The translations under genes and the position numbers were made by a program. From Burkholderiaceae bacterium (GTDB taxonomy: Bacteria > Pseudomonadota > Gammaproteobacteria > Burkholderiales > Burkholderiaceae_C), in assembly GCA_018780645.1 (NCBI GenBank), contig JADMJJ010000035.1, forward strand, positions 1 to 48,245: DNA of 48,245 nt, in the 5' to 3' direction. The notes beneath the pieces were generated by a model that saw only the letters and a list, made by a program, of their open reading frames with translations, was not told the DNA's origin and did no database searches. Positions within the stretch are counted from its first letter, which is position 1. The number at the start of each line of letters is the position of its first letter. Of this stretch, positions 1 through 6,990 are shown one piece after another.

Positions 1-35
1 ACGCGGTGACGGCCCTCGGCAGGCGGCCACCGCGT
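1..35. repeat. Hairpin beside the integron integrase
   Basis: ACGCGGT (1-7) is the exact reverse complement of ACCGCGT (29-35). Inside it GGCC (11-14) can pair with GGCC (25-28), leaving GAC (8-10) as a one-sided bulge. A long imperfect hairpin with unpaired bases on one side is the general form of integron recombination sites, but the conserved outer boxes of an attC cannot be confirmed because the window starts here. It may be the first part of a cassette or an unrelated hairpin. Confidence 0.35.
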
Positions 36-45
36 CAGCGGTTTA

Positions 46-52
46 GTTCAAC
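46..52 (-). other. Possible attI core site
   Basis: Read on the minus strand, away from the integrase gene, the sequence is GTTGAAC, which fits the integron core consensus GTTRRRY. It lies about 185 bp upstream of the likely integrase start, where an attI site is normally found, with any cassettes lying to the left beyond the window. A seven-base degenerate match is weak evidence by itself; position and orientation are what support it. Confidence 0.3.
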
Positions 53-175
53 GTGTTGTATGGATCACTGCACCATTGAGCGCTGAAACGGCGCGTTGCG
101 CCTGTATCAAGAAAGTGGCGCAGAGCATAAGGTAGGTGGGAGCCAGGGTCGTGGGATGAGGGGTTGCGATGAGGC

Positions 176-204
176 TTGAAAAAGTGGTTTGGTGGTTGTA
201 GTCT
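176..204 (+). promoter_or_regulatory. intI: Candidate integrase promoter
   Basis: TTGAAA (176-181) is followed after 17 bases by TAGTCT (199-204), a reasonable -35 and a weak -10. The LexA box at 203-218 overlaps the -10 end, where a repressor would block RNA polymerase. The -10 is poor, so the exact promoter is uncertain. Confidence 0.35.
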
Positions 205-218
205 GTATGTTCATACAG
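203..218. promoter_or_regulatory. LexA (SOS) box of the integrase gene
   Basis: CTGTATGTTCATACAG matches the LexA consensus CTGT-N8-ACAG and is a perfect palindrome (CTGTATG, central TT, CATACAG). It sits 18 bp upstream of the likely ATG at 237 and overlaps the candidate promoter. Integron integrases in several bacteria are known to be repressed by LexA and induced by the SOS response, so this site strongly suggests the same control here. Confidence 0.8.
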
Positions 219-236
219 TTCTTCTTGACTGCCGCC

Positions 237-1523
237 ATGACACATCCCTCCGATTCGGTTGACGATGGCTCGTCGAATTTTCTATTGCCTGACCTGCCGC
301 CTCTGCTGTCTGAGCGGCTGATCGATCAGGTTCGAGAGCGTGCCCGCTATTTGCACTACAGCATACGGACCGAGCAGGCCTATGTCCACTGGGTGGTGAG
401 TTATGTGCGCTTTCATCGGCACAGGCATCCGGCAGACATGGGGCGTGATGAAGTGGTGGCCTTCCTCACATGGCTGTCGAACGAGCGATCCGTGGCGGTG
501 AACACGCACCGGCAGGCATTGTCATCCTTGTTGTTTCTCTACAAGCAGGTCTTGGGCCAGGACTTGCCGTGGATGCTGGAACTGAGCAGGCCAAAGACGG
601 CTCGTCGCTTGCCGGTGGTGCTGAACCAGGACGAGGTGGCACGTCTGCTGGCGGTATTGACCGGCGTGCACGGGGTATTTGCACGAATGTTGTATGGCAC
701 GGGCATGCGCTTGATGGAGGGTTTGCGCCTGCGGGTGAAGGATCTGGATTTTGCGCATCGGACGCTGATCATTCGGCAGGGCAAGGGCGGCAAGGACAGG
801 GCTGTGATGCTGCCGCTGTCCCTGATGTCTGACCTTGGTCTGCAGCTGGACTATGCCCGTACGTTATGGCTGCAGGATCGAGCACAGGGTATATCGGGTG
901 TCTTCTTGCCAAATGCGCTGGAGCGCAAGTTCCCGCGCGCCCCGGCTTCCTGGGCCTGGTTCTGGGTTTTTCCGGAGGGGCAGCTGTCGGTGGATCCGCG
1001 CACTGGCGAGGTGCGTCGCCACCATATGTTTGACCAGGGTTTCCAGCGCGCCTTCAAGAAGGCGCTGAAGTTGGCGGGCATCGACAAACCGGCCACCCCC
1101 CATACATTGCGCCATTCATTTGCGACGCATTTGCTGCAGTCGGGTTATGACATCCGCACGGTGCAGGACTTGCTCGGTCACGCTGACGTCAGCACGACGA
1201 TGATTTACACCCATGTGCTGAAGGTGGGGGGTGGGGCTGTGCGCAGCCCGCTGGATCAGCTGAGTCCCCTGCCGTCGGTCGCGGCGGGAGCTCCGGCTCG
1301 GCCCATACCGCCCCCGGCCGCAGGCAAACCGTCAAGGGTCTCGACCCCGCAGGAGCCCGGTTCTATCGTCAGGCCGGCCAACGGCAGCAGCGGACATCGC
1401 GACAATCTTCCGTCCTCGGCTGAGGACGGCCACCCGCGCGCTCCTTGGCATGTCGCTTCACCTCAGCCTGTCTATGGCGGGGCGCCCGGCATGGGCTTTG
1501 CTGCGCGTGGTTCATGCGGATGA
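237..1523 (+). CDS. intI: Integron integrase (IntI-type tyrosine recombinase)
   Basis: Site-specific tyrosine recombinase that inserts and excises gene cassettes at attI and attC sites. The catalytic residues are visible: R158 in GTGMR, H289 and R292 in HTLRHSF, H315 in LGHADVSTT and nucleophile Y324. The integron-specific extra segment is present around residues 227-245 ([20 protein letters not shown]), which separates IntI from XerC/XerD. An N-terminal SAM-like DNA-binding domain precedes it. The frame is open from a TTG at 189, but that start would place the LexA box inside the gene, so ATG 237 is chosen (428 residues). The usual IntI ends near the RSPLD motif (336-340 here); this protein continues for 88 low-complexity, proline/serine-rich residues. 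Composition is less GC-rich than the neighbouring genes. Function as an integrase is confident; activity and the reality of the tail are not. Confidence 0.93.
   Translation: MTHPSDSVDDGSSNFLLPDLPPLLSERLIDQVRERARYLHYSIRTEQAYVHWVVSYVRFHRHRHPADMGRDEVVAFLTWLSNERSVAVNTHRQALSSLLFLYKQVLGQDLPWMLELSRPKTARRLPVVLNQDEVARLLAVLTGVHGVFARMLYGTGMRLMEGLRLRVKDLDFAHRTLIIRQGKGGKDRAVMLPLSLMSDLGLQLDYARTLWLQDRAQGISGVFLPNALERKFPRAPASWAWFWVFPEGQLSVDPRTGEVRRHHMFDQGFQRAFKKALKLAGIDKPATPHTLRHSFATHLLQSGYDIRTVQDLLGHADVSTTMIYTHVLKVGGGAVRSPLDQLSPLPSVAAGAPARPIPPPAAGKPSRVSTPQEPGSIVRPANGSSGHRDNLPSSAEDGHPRAPWHVASPQPVYGGAPGMGFAARGSCG
1410..1429. repeat. Perfect 8-bp hairpin in the integrase 3' tail
   Basis: CCGTCCTC (1410-1417) and GAGGACGG (1422-1429) form a perfect stem with a GGCT loop. 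It lies in the unusual C-terminal extension of the integrase reading frame, with no T-tract after it. It could be a transcription end, a structured remnant of other DNA, or chance. Confidence 0.35.
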
Positions 1524-1543
1524 GGATGATGAGGATGAGGATG
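1519..1543 (+). repeat. GAT/GAG trinucleotide tract over the integrase stop
   Basis: The tract is built only of GAT and GAG triplets and contains the TGA stop of the integrase frame (1521-1523). The rest of the gap up to 1632 holds nothing I recognise. Confidence 0.6.
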
Positions 1544-1632
1544 GTGTCGAGGAGGCGGACAGGCGCGCTAATGTCATGTTGATCGTGATGACAACCTTGG
1601 CCCCGCAGGCCTCGCGAACCAGTCGGTTGCGC

Positions 1633-2496
1633 TCAAGCATCGATCAGCGTCGAGCTCCATGCATGCACACGTTGGCGCTGCTCGCCCAGGCCGGCAATGC
1701 CCAAACGCATCTCGTCGCCGGGCTGCAGAAACAGCGGTGGCTTGTGACCCATGCCCACTCCGGGGGGCGTGCCTGTGCTGATCAGGTCGCCCGGGTAGAG
1801 TGTCATGAAGCGGCTGATGTAGCTCACCAGCTGGGCGACGCCGAACACCATGGTGCGGGTGCTGCCCGACTGCCGGCGCTGGCCGTTGAGGTCCAGCCAC
1901 AGGTCCAGCGCCTGCGGGTCGGGCACTTCGTCGGCAGTCACCAGCCAGGGGCCGACCGGACCGAAGGTGTCGCAGCCCTTGCCCTTGTCCCAGGTGCCAC
2001 CGCGCTCGATCTGGTACTCGCGCTCCGACACATCGTTGACCACGCAATAGCCGGCCACGTGCAGCAGCGCGTCGGCCTCGCTGACATAGCGTGCCTTGCT
2101 GCCGATGACCACGCCCAGTTCGACCTCCCAGTCGCTCTTGACCGAACCCTGGGGCAGCACGACGGCGTCATTGCAGCCGATCACTGCGCTGGTGGGCTTC
2201 ATGAACAGCACGGGCTCCTTGGGCACGGGCATGCCGGCTTCCGCTGCGTGGTCGGCGTAGTTCAGGCCGACGCAGATGAATTTGCCCATGCCGCGCCACG
2301 GCGGCGCAATTCGGCCCGGCTGCTCGACCAGAGGCAAGCTGTCGGGGGCGATGCCGCGCAGCCGATGAAGGCCTTGGGGCGAGAGGCCGGCGCCATCGAG
2401 ATCGACCAGCACGGCGCTCAGGTCGCGCACGCGGGCATGGTCATCGAGCAGGGCAGGACGCTCCGCGCCCTTGGCGCCGTATCGCATCAGTTTCAT
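1633..2496 (-). CDS. Fumarylacetoacetate hydrolase (FAH) family protein
   Basis: Member of the FAH superfamily, metal-dependent enzymes that hydrolyse C-C bonds in acylpyruvates or isomerise/decarboxylate related 2-oxo acids in aromatic and sugar-acid breakdown. The core begins at GKFICVGLNYADHAAE, the signature of the 2-hydroxyhepta-2,4-diene-dioate isomerase / ureidoglycolate lyase-like subgroup. The metal-binding acidic residues sit in WEVELGVVIG and in VNDVSEREYQ, followed by GTPPGVGMG. The ATG at 2496 (MKLMRYG) has GGAGA about 9 bases upstream; the frame is open further (to 2568) without support. Length about 287 residues is normal. It stands alone, convergent with the integrase and divergent from the serine hydrolase, so the substrate cannot be told from context. 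Confidence 0.9.
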   Translation of the reverse strand: MKLMRYGAKGAERPALLDDHARVRDLSAVLVDLDGAGLSPQGLHRLRGIAPDSLPLVEQPGRIAPPWRGMGKFICVGLNYADHAAEAGMPVPKEPVLFMKPTSAVIGCNDAVVLPQGSVKSDWEVELGVVIGSKARYVSEADALLHVAGYCVVNDVSEREYQIERGGTWDKGKGCDTFGPVGPWLVTADEVPDPQALDLWLDLNGQRRQSGSTRTMVFGVAQLVSYISRFMTLYPGDLISTGTPPGVGMGHKPPLFLQPGDEMRLGIAGLGEQRQRVHAWSSTLIDA

Positions 2497-2686
2497 GCCG
2501 GTGGTCTCCGTTTGGGTGGGCGGCTGAGGCGTCCGCAACCGAATCGTCCGCAGGCAGGAAGGTATCACGGCCCAATCGCGGTCACCCCGGCTGGTCAGGC
2601 ATCGACGGTGCGATTGCCGGAGCTTCGCGCGCAGCGGTCGTTTCTACAATGAGGATCGCCGTCAACGCAGCCACCTCATCATCATC

Positions 2687-3766
2687 ATGCTCAATCTGTC
2701 CCTGGCCACACCCCAAGATCCACGCTTGCAAGAGGCTGTGCAGTTCGTGATTGCGCACGAGACGACCTGGAGCCGCGACACCGAGAACCAGGCCTGGGGG
2801 GTGCATCAACAGGACCCGCCGCCGTGGAACCGTTTGCTGGGGCCGGTGCATGGCCGCGGGCCGGTGTCGGGTTTGGTCCTGCAGGACGGCCAACTGCTGG
2901 CCCATTGGGGAGAGCCCGAGCGGGCCGATCTGACCTTCAGCATCGCCAAGACCTATCTGGCGCTGTTGGCCGGTGTGGCGCAAGACCGCGGCCTGCTGCC
3001 GGACCTGAACGAGCCCGTGCACCAGCGCGTGCCGGGCATAGGCTTCGACGGCGAGCACAACGCCCAGGTGACCTGGCTGCAGCTGCTGCAGCAAACCAGC
3101 GAATGGGAGGGCAGCTGCTTTGGCGTCCCTGACCAGGTGGACCGCTACCGCAGCGTCAAATTCCAGGCCAAGGAGGTGACCGGCTCCAAGGGCGATGCCC
3201 GCCCGCTGCAGGCGCCCGGCAGCTATTGGGAATACAACGATGTGCGCATCAACCAGCTCTCGCTGGCCCTGCTGCACCTGTTCGGCCGGGCGCTGCCCGA
3301 GGTGTTTGACGAGGCCATCATGCGGCCCATCGGTGCAAGCTCTGATTGGCGCTGGGTGGGCTATGACAACTCATGGGTCGAGTTGCCGAATGGCAAGCGC
3401 GTGCAGTCGGTGCCCGGCGGCAGCCACTGGGGCGGCGGCATGTCAATCAGCAGTGTCGATCAGGCGCGAATCGGGCAATTGCTGCTGGACCAGGGCCGAG
3501 TCAATGGCCGCCAGGTGATTTCCGCGGCCCGGGTTGAACGTATGCGCACGCCCTGTGCCATCGCGCCGTTCTATGGCTGCCTGGTGTTTCTGAACCCGGG
3601 CCACAGCGTCTTTCCCAGCCTGCCGGAGGACAGCTATTTCGCCGTCGGCGCTGGCAGCTCGTTGACCTGGGTTGCACCCTCGCAGCGCCTGGTGGTGGTG
3701 GTGCGCTGGATCAACGCCGATCACGCCGACGGGTTCTTCGGGCGGGTGTTGCGGGCCTTGGCCTGA
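2687..3766 (+). CDS. Serine hydrolase, class C beta-lactamase/esterase family
   Basis: Penicillin-binding-protein-like serine hydrolase of 359 residues. The SxxK motif is FSIAK (nucleophile Ser near residue 85), the second motif is the Tyr of YNDVRIN near 184, and HWGGG in the second half is in the usual place of the third motif. There is no signal peptide, so it is probably cytoplasmic and more likely an esterase or amidase than a drug-inactivating beta-lactamase. A TACAAT box at 2645-2650 is a good -10 but has no convincing -35, and no clear ribosome-binding site precedes the ATG. It converges with the pirin gene 18 bp away. The substrate is unknown. Confidence 0.85.
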   Translation: MLNLSLATPQDPRLQEAVQFVIAHETTWSRDTENQAWGVHQQDPPPWNRLLGPVHGRGPVSGLVLQDGQLLAHWGEPERADLTFSIAKTYLALLAGVAQDRGLLPDLNEPVHQRVPGIGFDGEHNAQVTWLQLLQQTSEWEGSCFGVPDQVDRYRSVKFQAKEVTGSKGDARPLQAPGSYWEYNDVRINQLSLALLHLFGRALPEVFDEAIMRPIGASSDWRWVGYDNSWVELPNGKRVQSVPGGSHWGGGMSISSVDQARIGQLLLDQGRVNGRQVISAARVERMRTPCAIAPFYGCLVFLNPGHSVFPSLPEDSYFAVGAGSSLTWVAPSQRLVVVVRWINADHADGFFGRVLRALA

Positions 3767-3784
3767 CCCCCTCAGGCCCGGCAG

Positions 3785-4669
3785 TCAGATTCCCGCCGGG
3801 CGACGCTCCGGCAGCGGCAGGAATTCGGTCTCGTTGATGACCTGGCCCATGCGCTGAGCCTGCCAATCGTCAGCGGCCTGGCTGATGCGCTCCTTGCGGC
3901 TGGAGACGAAGTTCCACCAGATGTGGCGGTGCGCGCCCAGCGAGGCGCCGCCCAGCACCATCAGCTGCGCCGGGCCGTCGGCTTGTAGCCTGACGGTCTG
4001 ACCGAGCTCCAAAAGAGCCAGCGTGTGCGGCGGCACGGTTTCGCCATCTACCTGTACCGAACCATCAACCGTGTAGATCGCCAGCTCCTCGGCCAGCGCG
4101 GGCAGCTCCATGGCACCCGCCGCAGCGAAGCGCACGTCGAGGTAGAGGGTCGGCGCAAACGTGGGCACCGGCGAGCGCAGACCGAAGGCCTCGCCGATCA
4201 GCACGCGCACCTGGGCGTCGCCCACCGTCAGCGTCGGGATCGCCTCCGCCGGCGTGTGCGAGAAGCTCGGCGCCACTTCCTCGAACGCTTCCGGCAGCGC
4301 GGCCCACAGCTGCAGGCCGTGGTTGACGAAGATTTTGTCGCGCAGGTCGGCGGGCCGGCGCTCCGAGTGCACGATGCCGCTGCCGGCCGTCATCCAATTG
4401 ATCGCTCCGGGGGCGATGCGCTGCTCGGTGCCCAGGCTGTCGCGGTGCATCATCGCGCCCTCGAACAGATAGGTGACGGTGGCCAGGCCGATATGCGGGT
4501 GCGGTCGCACATCGTGGTGGCTGTCGGGCTCGACGGTGACCGGACCGAAGTGATCGAAGAACAGGAAGGGGCCGACGGCCTGGCGCGGTGCCGACGGCAG
4601 CAAACGCCGCACCACGAAACCGCCGCCGAGGTCCTTGACATGGCCGCTGAGTTGAAGTGTTACGGGCAT
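3785..4669 (-). CDS. Pirin family protein
   Basis: Bicupin protein of the pirin family. The metal-site signature is clear: the FFDHFGP segment, HPHIGLATVTYLF and GIVHSERR supply the histidines and glutamate of the N-terminal cupin, and a second cupin follows (ELAIYTVDGSVQVDG). Known pirins are quercetinase-like dioxygenases or redox-sensing cofactors; which applies here cannot be read from sequence. The chosen ATG 4669 has GGAA 8 bases upstream. An alternative GTG at 4708 overlaps the stop codon of the upstream TetR gene (GTGA), so the two genes are almost certainly cotranscribed and perhaps translationally coupled. This ties the pirin to the regulator of the efflux pump. Confidence 0.92.
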   Translation of the reverse strand: MPVTLQLSGHVKDLGGGFVVRRLLPSAPRQAVGPFLFFDHFGPVTVEPDSHHDVRPHPHIGLATVTYLFEGAMMHRDSLGTEQRIAPGAINWMTAGSGIVHSERRPADLRDKIFVNHGLQLWAALPEAFEEVAPSFSHTPAEAIPTLTVGDAQVRVLIGEAFGLRSPVPTFAPTLYLDVRFAAAGAMELPALAEELAIYTVDGSVQVDGETVPPHTLALLELGQTVRLQADGPAQLMVLGGASLGAHRHIWWNFVSSRKERISQAADDWQAQRMGQVINETEFLPLPERRPAGI

Positions 4670-4704
4670 GGCGATTCCGATCGGTTGATCTGCGTTCTCT
4701 GGGC

Positions 4705-5337
4705 TCACGCCGGCTGCTTGGCCGGCCAGGCGCGCATCGCCGCGGCCGTGATGGCCATCAGACTCTCGAAGGTCGCGCCGTCCTTGGATTGCATGGACAT
4801 GCCCTGATAGACGGTGGCGTAGAAGTTGGCCAGCGCGCCGGCATCGGTGTCGGCCGGCAACTCGCCATTGGCGATGCCCTGCTCGATGCGGTCGCGGATG
4901 CCGGTCACGGCGCCGGCGCGGCGCTTGGCCAGTGCGGCCTCGATATGCGCCGAGGCCACCGAGCAGTTGGTCGCGGCCATCACCATCATGCAGCCGCGCG
5001 GGTGGCAGGAGCGGGTCAGCTCCTCGGCGGCCTCTTCCAGCAGGCGCTTGATCGCGGCATAGGCGCTAGCCTCTTCGGCCAGCGCCTTCGGTGCGCCGCT
5101 GCCGGGGCCCACGGCATAGCGCTCGATCGCTTCCCAGAACAGATGCTCCTTGTCGCCGAAGGCGGAGTAGAGGCTGGGCGGGGTGATGCCCATGGCCGCG
5201 GTCAGCTCGCTGATCGATGCCGCCTCATAGCCAAAACGCCAGAACACATGCATGGCGTTCTCCAGCGCCTGGTCCCGGTCGAAGGACAGCGGGCGGCCAC
5301 GCGCACGGGGCTTTTTTGTCTCAAGAGTCTTTTCCAT
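4705..5337 (-). CDS. TetR/AcrR family transcriptional regulator
   Basis: Regulator of 210 residues with an N-terminal helix-turn-helix: ALENAMHVFWRFGYEAASIS, then ELTAAMGITPPSLYSAFGDK and EHLFWEAIERY. This resembles the AcrR/NemR-like subgroup that controls efflux and detoxification. The C-terminal ligand domain is unassigned; it contains a cysteine-bearing stretch (RSCHPRGCMMVMAATNCS) that could sense thiol-reactive or oxidising compounds, by inference only. The gene is divergent from the RND operon, with two operator-like dyads in the shared promoter region, so it is probably the local repressor of both itself (with pirin) and the pump. Confidence 0.93.
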   Translation of the reverse strand: MEKTLETKKPRARGRPLSFDRDQALENAMHVFWRFGYEAASISELTAAMGITPPSLYSAFGDKEHLFWEAIERYAVGPGSGAPKALAEEASAYAAIKRLLEEAAEELTRSCHPRGCMMVMAATNCSVASAHIEAALAKRRAGAVTGIRDRIEQGIANGELPADTDAGALANFYATVYQGMSMQSKDGATFESLMAITAAAMRAWPAKQPA

Positions 5338-5347
5338 AACGATCGAT
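5338..5347. promoter_or_regulatory. TetR operator-like dyad, copy 1
   Basis: AACGATCGAT abuts the TetR start codon. It matches the second copy (AACGGTCGTT, 5401-5410) at 8 of 10 positions. The position would allow autoregulation. Confidence 0.4.
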
Positions 5348-5357
5348 ATTAAATTTG

Positions 5358-5386
5358 TTGACGGCCTTGTGCAAGCTCGCTACAGT
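5358..5386 (+). promoter_or_regulatory. Strong sigma70-type promoter of the efflux operon
   Basis: TTGACG (5358-5363), a 17-base spacer and TACAGT (5381-5386) make a near-consensus promoter directed at the RND genes. Transcription would begin near 5393, just before the second operator-like dyad, giving a leader of about 220 nt before the adaptor gene. Confidence 0.65.
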
Positions 5387-5400
5387 CCCCATTATTCCAG

Positions 5401-5410
5401 AACGGTCGTT
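5401..5410. promoter_or_regulatory. TetR operator-like dyad, copy 2
   Basis: AACGGTCGTT has arms AACG and CGTT around a two-base centre. It lies just downstream of the predicted transcription start of the efflux operon, a typical roadblock position for a repressor. Which protein binds is inferred from the adjacent TetR gene. Confidence 0.45.
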
Positions 5411-5430
5411 ACGAAACTAAGGGGGAAACG

Positions 5431-5487
5431 ATGAATTCAGTCAAATCGAAGCAGCCTCAAGCCCATACATCTAGCTGTAAACCCTGA
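5431..5487 (+). CDS. Possible 18-residue leader peptide
   Basis: A short frame encodes MNSVKSKQPQAHTSSCKP and stops with TGA. It is preceded by a strong ribosome-binding sequence (AAGGGGGAAACG, then ATG), better than that of most genes in the window. It begins about 38 nt after the predicted transcription start and ends 128 nt before the adaptor gene. An inverted repeat follows it (5511-5532). Short translated leaders control several antibiotic-responsive genes by ribosome stalling; whether this one does is inference. Confidence 0.4.
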   Translation: MNSVKSKQPQAHTSSCKP

Positions 5488-5510
5488 TATCAAGACCTCG
5501 AACAGCTCGC

Positions 5511-5532
5511 TTTGTTCCACCGTAGGAACAAA
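5511..5532. repeat. Inverted repeat in the efflux operon leader
   Basis: TTTGTTCC (5511-5518) and GGAACAAA (5525-5532) are perfect 8-bp arms around ACCGTA. It has no U-tract, so it is not a simple terminator. It could be an RNA hairpin in the leader or a second protein-binding site. Confidence 0.45.
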
Positions 5533-5615
5533 CTAACTAGATCAGCTCGATTGGCCAACAGATTCAGCAACGCTGATCGGCAGTCAACACAGTCACACAG
5601 TTTCACGGAGTTCCC

Positions 5616-6869
5616 ATGAGTCAGAACCCTAATCTCACACCCGATGTCCCGTTCCCGCAGCGCTCGAACACCCGCATGTGGGCCGTGGGCACGGCCGTCA
5701 CCGCCGTGGTCGCCGTCTCGGCCGCCTTCTTCGGCCTGCATTCGGCCGAAGCCGGCGCCCCTGCAGCATCGGCCGAGCCGCCGGCCACGCCGGTGTCGGT
5801 GGCCACCGTGGTGAAAAGCGACGTTGCCACCTGGGACGAGTTCTCGGGTCGCCTCGAAGCCGTCGAGCGCGTGGACCTGCGCTCCCGCGTGGCCGGCGCC
5901 GTGCAGGCGGTGCACTTCAAGGAAGGCGCACTGGTCAAGCAGGGCGATCTGCTGATCACCATCGATCCGGCGCCGTTTGCCGCTGAAGTGGAGCGGGCCG
6001 AGGCGCAAGTGGCCGCTGCCCAGTCCCGCCAGACCTATGCCAAGAGCGACCAGGCCCGTGCCCAGCGTCTGCTGGACGAGCATGCGATCGCCCTGCGTGA
6101 GTATGACGAGCGCCAGAACACCTACCGCGAGGCCGAGGCCAATCTGCGTGCCGCCCAGGCCGCGTTGCAGTCGGCCCGCCTGAACCTCAGCTACACCCAG
6201 GTGCGTGCGCCGGTGTCGGGTCGCGTCGGCAAGCTGGAGATCACCGTCGGCAATTTGGTCGCCGCCGGTCCGGGCGCTCCGGTGCTGACGACGCTGGTCT
6301 CGGTCAGCCCGATCTACGCCAGCTTCGATGCCGATGAGCAGGTAGTCGCCCGTGCACTGAAGAGCCTGCCGGCCAATGCCGGTGGCCGCAGCCAGCTGGA
6401 GAAGATTCCGGTGCTGATGGGAACGGCCGCCACCACCGACACGCCGTTCGAGGGCCGTTTGCAGCTGGTGGACAACCAGGTGGACATCAAGAGCGGCACG
6501 GTGCGCGTGCGCGCCGTGTTCGACAACAAGGACGGTAGTCTGATGCCCGGCCAGTTCGCCAAGCTGCGCATGGGCCAGGTCAAGAACGCCTCGGCCCTGC
6601 TGATCAACGAACGCGCGGTGGGCACCGACCAGAGCAAGAAGTTCGTGATGGTGGTCGGCGCACAGAACAAGGCCGAGTACCGCGAAGTCACCTTGGGCGC
6701 CAATGTCAACGGCCTGCGTGTCGTCAACACCGGGTTGAAGGCCGACGAGCGCATCGTCGTCAACGGCCTGCAGCGCGTGCGCCCCGGCGCGGTGCTGAAG
6801 CCCGAGGCGGTGGCGATGGACGCCAAGCCCGAACTGCAGGCGCGCCGCGAGGGCGCCTTGCCCTCCTAA
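5616..6869 (+). CDS. RND efflux periplasmic adaptor subunit (MexE/AcrA type)
   Basis: Membrane fusion protein that links the inner membrane pump to the outer membrane channel. A membrane anchor or uncleaved signal lies near residues 21-45, with no lipobox cysteine. The lipoyl half-motifs follow (DLRSRVAGAVQAVHFKEGAL near 88, then VRAPVSGRVGKLEITVGNLV), flanking a coiled-coil hairpin rich in Ala/Gln/Glu (about residues 120-190). The beta-barrel and membrane-proximal domains follow. WDEFSGRLEAVERV resembles MexE more than MexA. Length 417 is normal. The start is ATG 5616 with GGAG upstream. It is the first structural gene of the operon. Confidence 0.95.
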   Translation: MSQNPNLTPDVPFPQRSNTRMWAVGTAVTAVVAVSAAFFGLHSAEAGAPAASAEPPATPVSVATVVKSDVATWDEFSGRLEAVERVDLRSRVAGAVQAVHFKEGALVKQGDLLITIDPAPFAAEVERAEAQVAAAQSRQTYAKSDQARAQRLLDEHAIALREYDERQNTYREAEANLRAAQAALQSARLNLSYTQVRAPVSGRVGKLEITVGNLVAAGPGAPVLTTLVSVSPIYASFDADEQVVARALKSLPANAGGRSQLEKIPVLMGTAATTDTPFEGRLQLVDNQVDIKSGTVRVRAVFDNKDGSLMPGQFAKLRMGQVKNASALLINERAVGTDQSKKFVMVVGAQNKAEYREVTLGANVNGLRVVNTGLKADERIVVNGLQRVRPGAVLKPEAVAMDAKPELQARREGALPS

Positions 6870-6906
6870 GCAAGACCCAGCCTATTCAAGGCCGCCCGGT
6901 CTGAGT

Positions 6907-6934
6907 CTGCCTGCTCTCGCATGAGGGCAGGCAG
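6907..6934 (+). repeat. Strong hairpin between adaptor and pump genes
   Basis: CTGCCTGC (6907-6914) and GCAGGCAG (6927-6934) pair perfectly, and the stem extends inward by TCTC/GAGG with one G-U pair to a GCAT loop, giving 12 pairs. There is no T-tract. In an operon this may protect the upstream message, mark an RNA-processing site or partly terminate transcription, which would set the adaptor-to-pump ratio. Confidence 0.5.
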
Positions 6935-6950
6935 CCCCAGGCCGGCCCCC

Positions 6951-6970
6951 GGCGTTCCCGCGTGAACGCC
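6951..6970 (+). repeat. Second hairpin before the pump gene
   Basis: GGCGTTC (6951-6957) and GAACGCC (6964-6970) form a perfect 7-bp stem around CCGCGT. It ends 5 bases before the ribosome-binding sequence AGGAAAG of the pump gene, close enough to influence initiation. Confidence 0.4.
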
Positions 6971-6990
6971 TGACAGGAAAGAAGAACGCC

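Noticed and set aside
1450-2652. Plus-strand frame after the integrase
   Set aside because: Shadow of the FAH-family gene on the minus strand; no family resemblance.
2687-3766. Drug-resistance beta-lactamase
   Set aside because: It has SxxK and YxN but no signal peptide, and the third motif is HWGGG rather than KTG; an esterase-like role is more likely.
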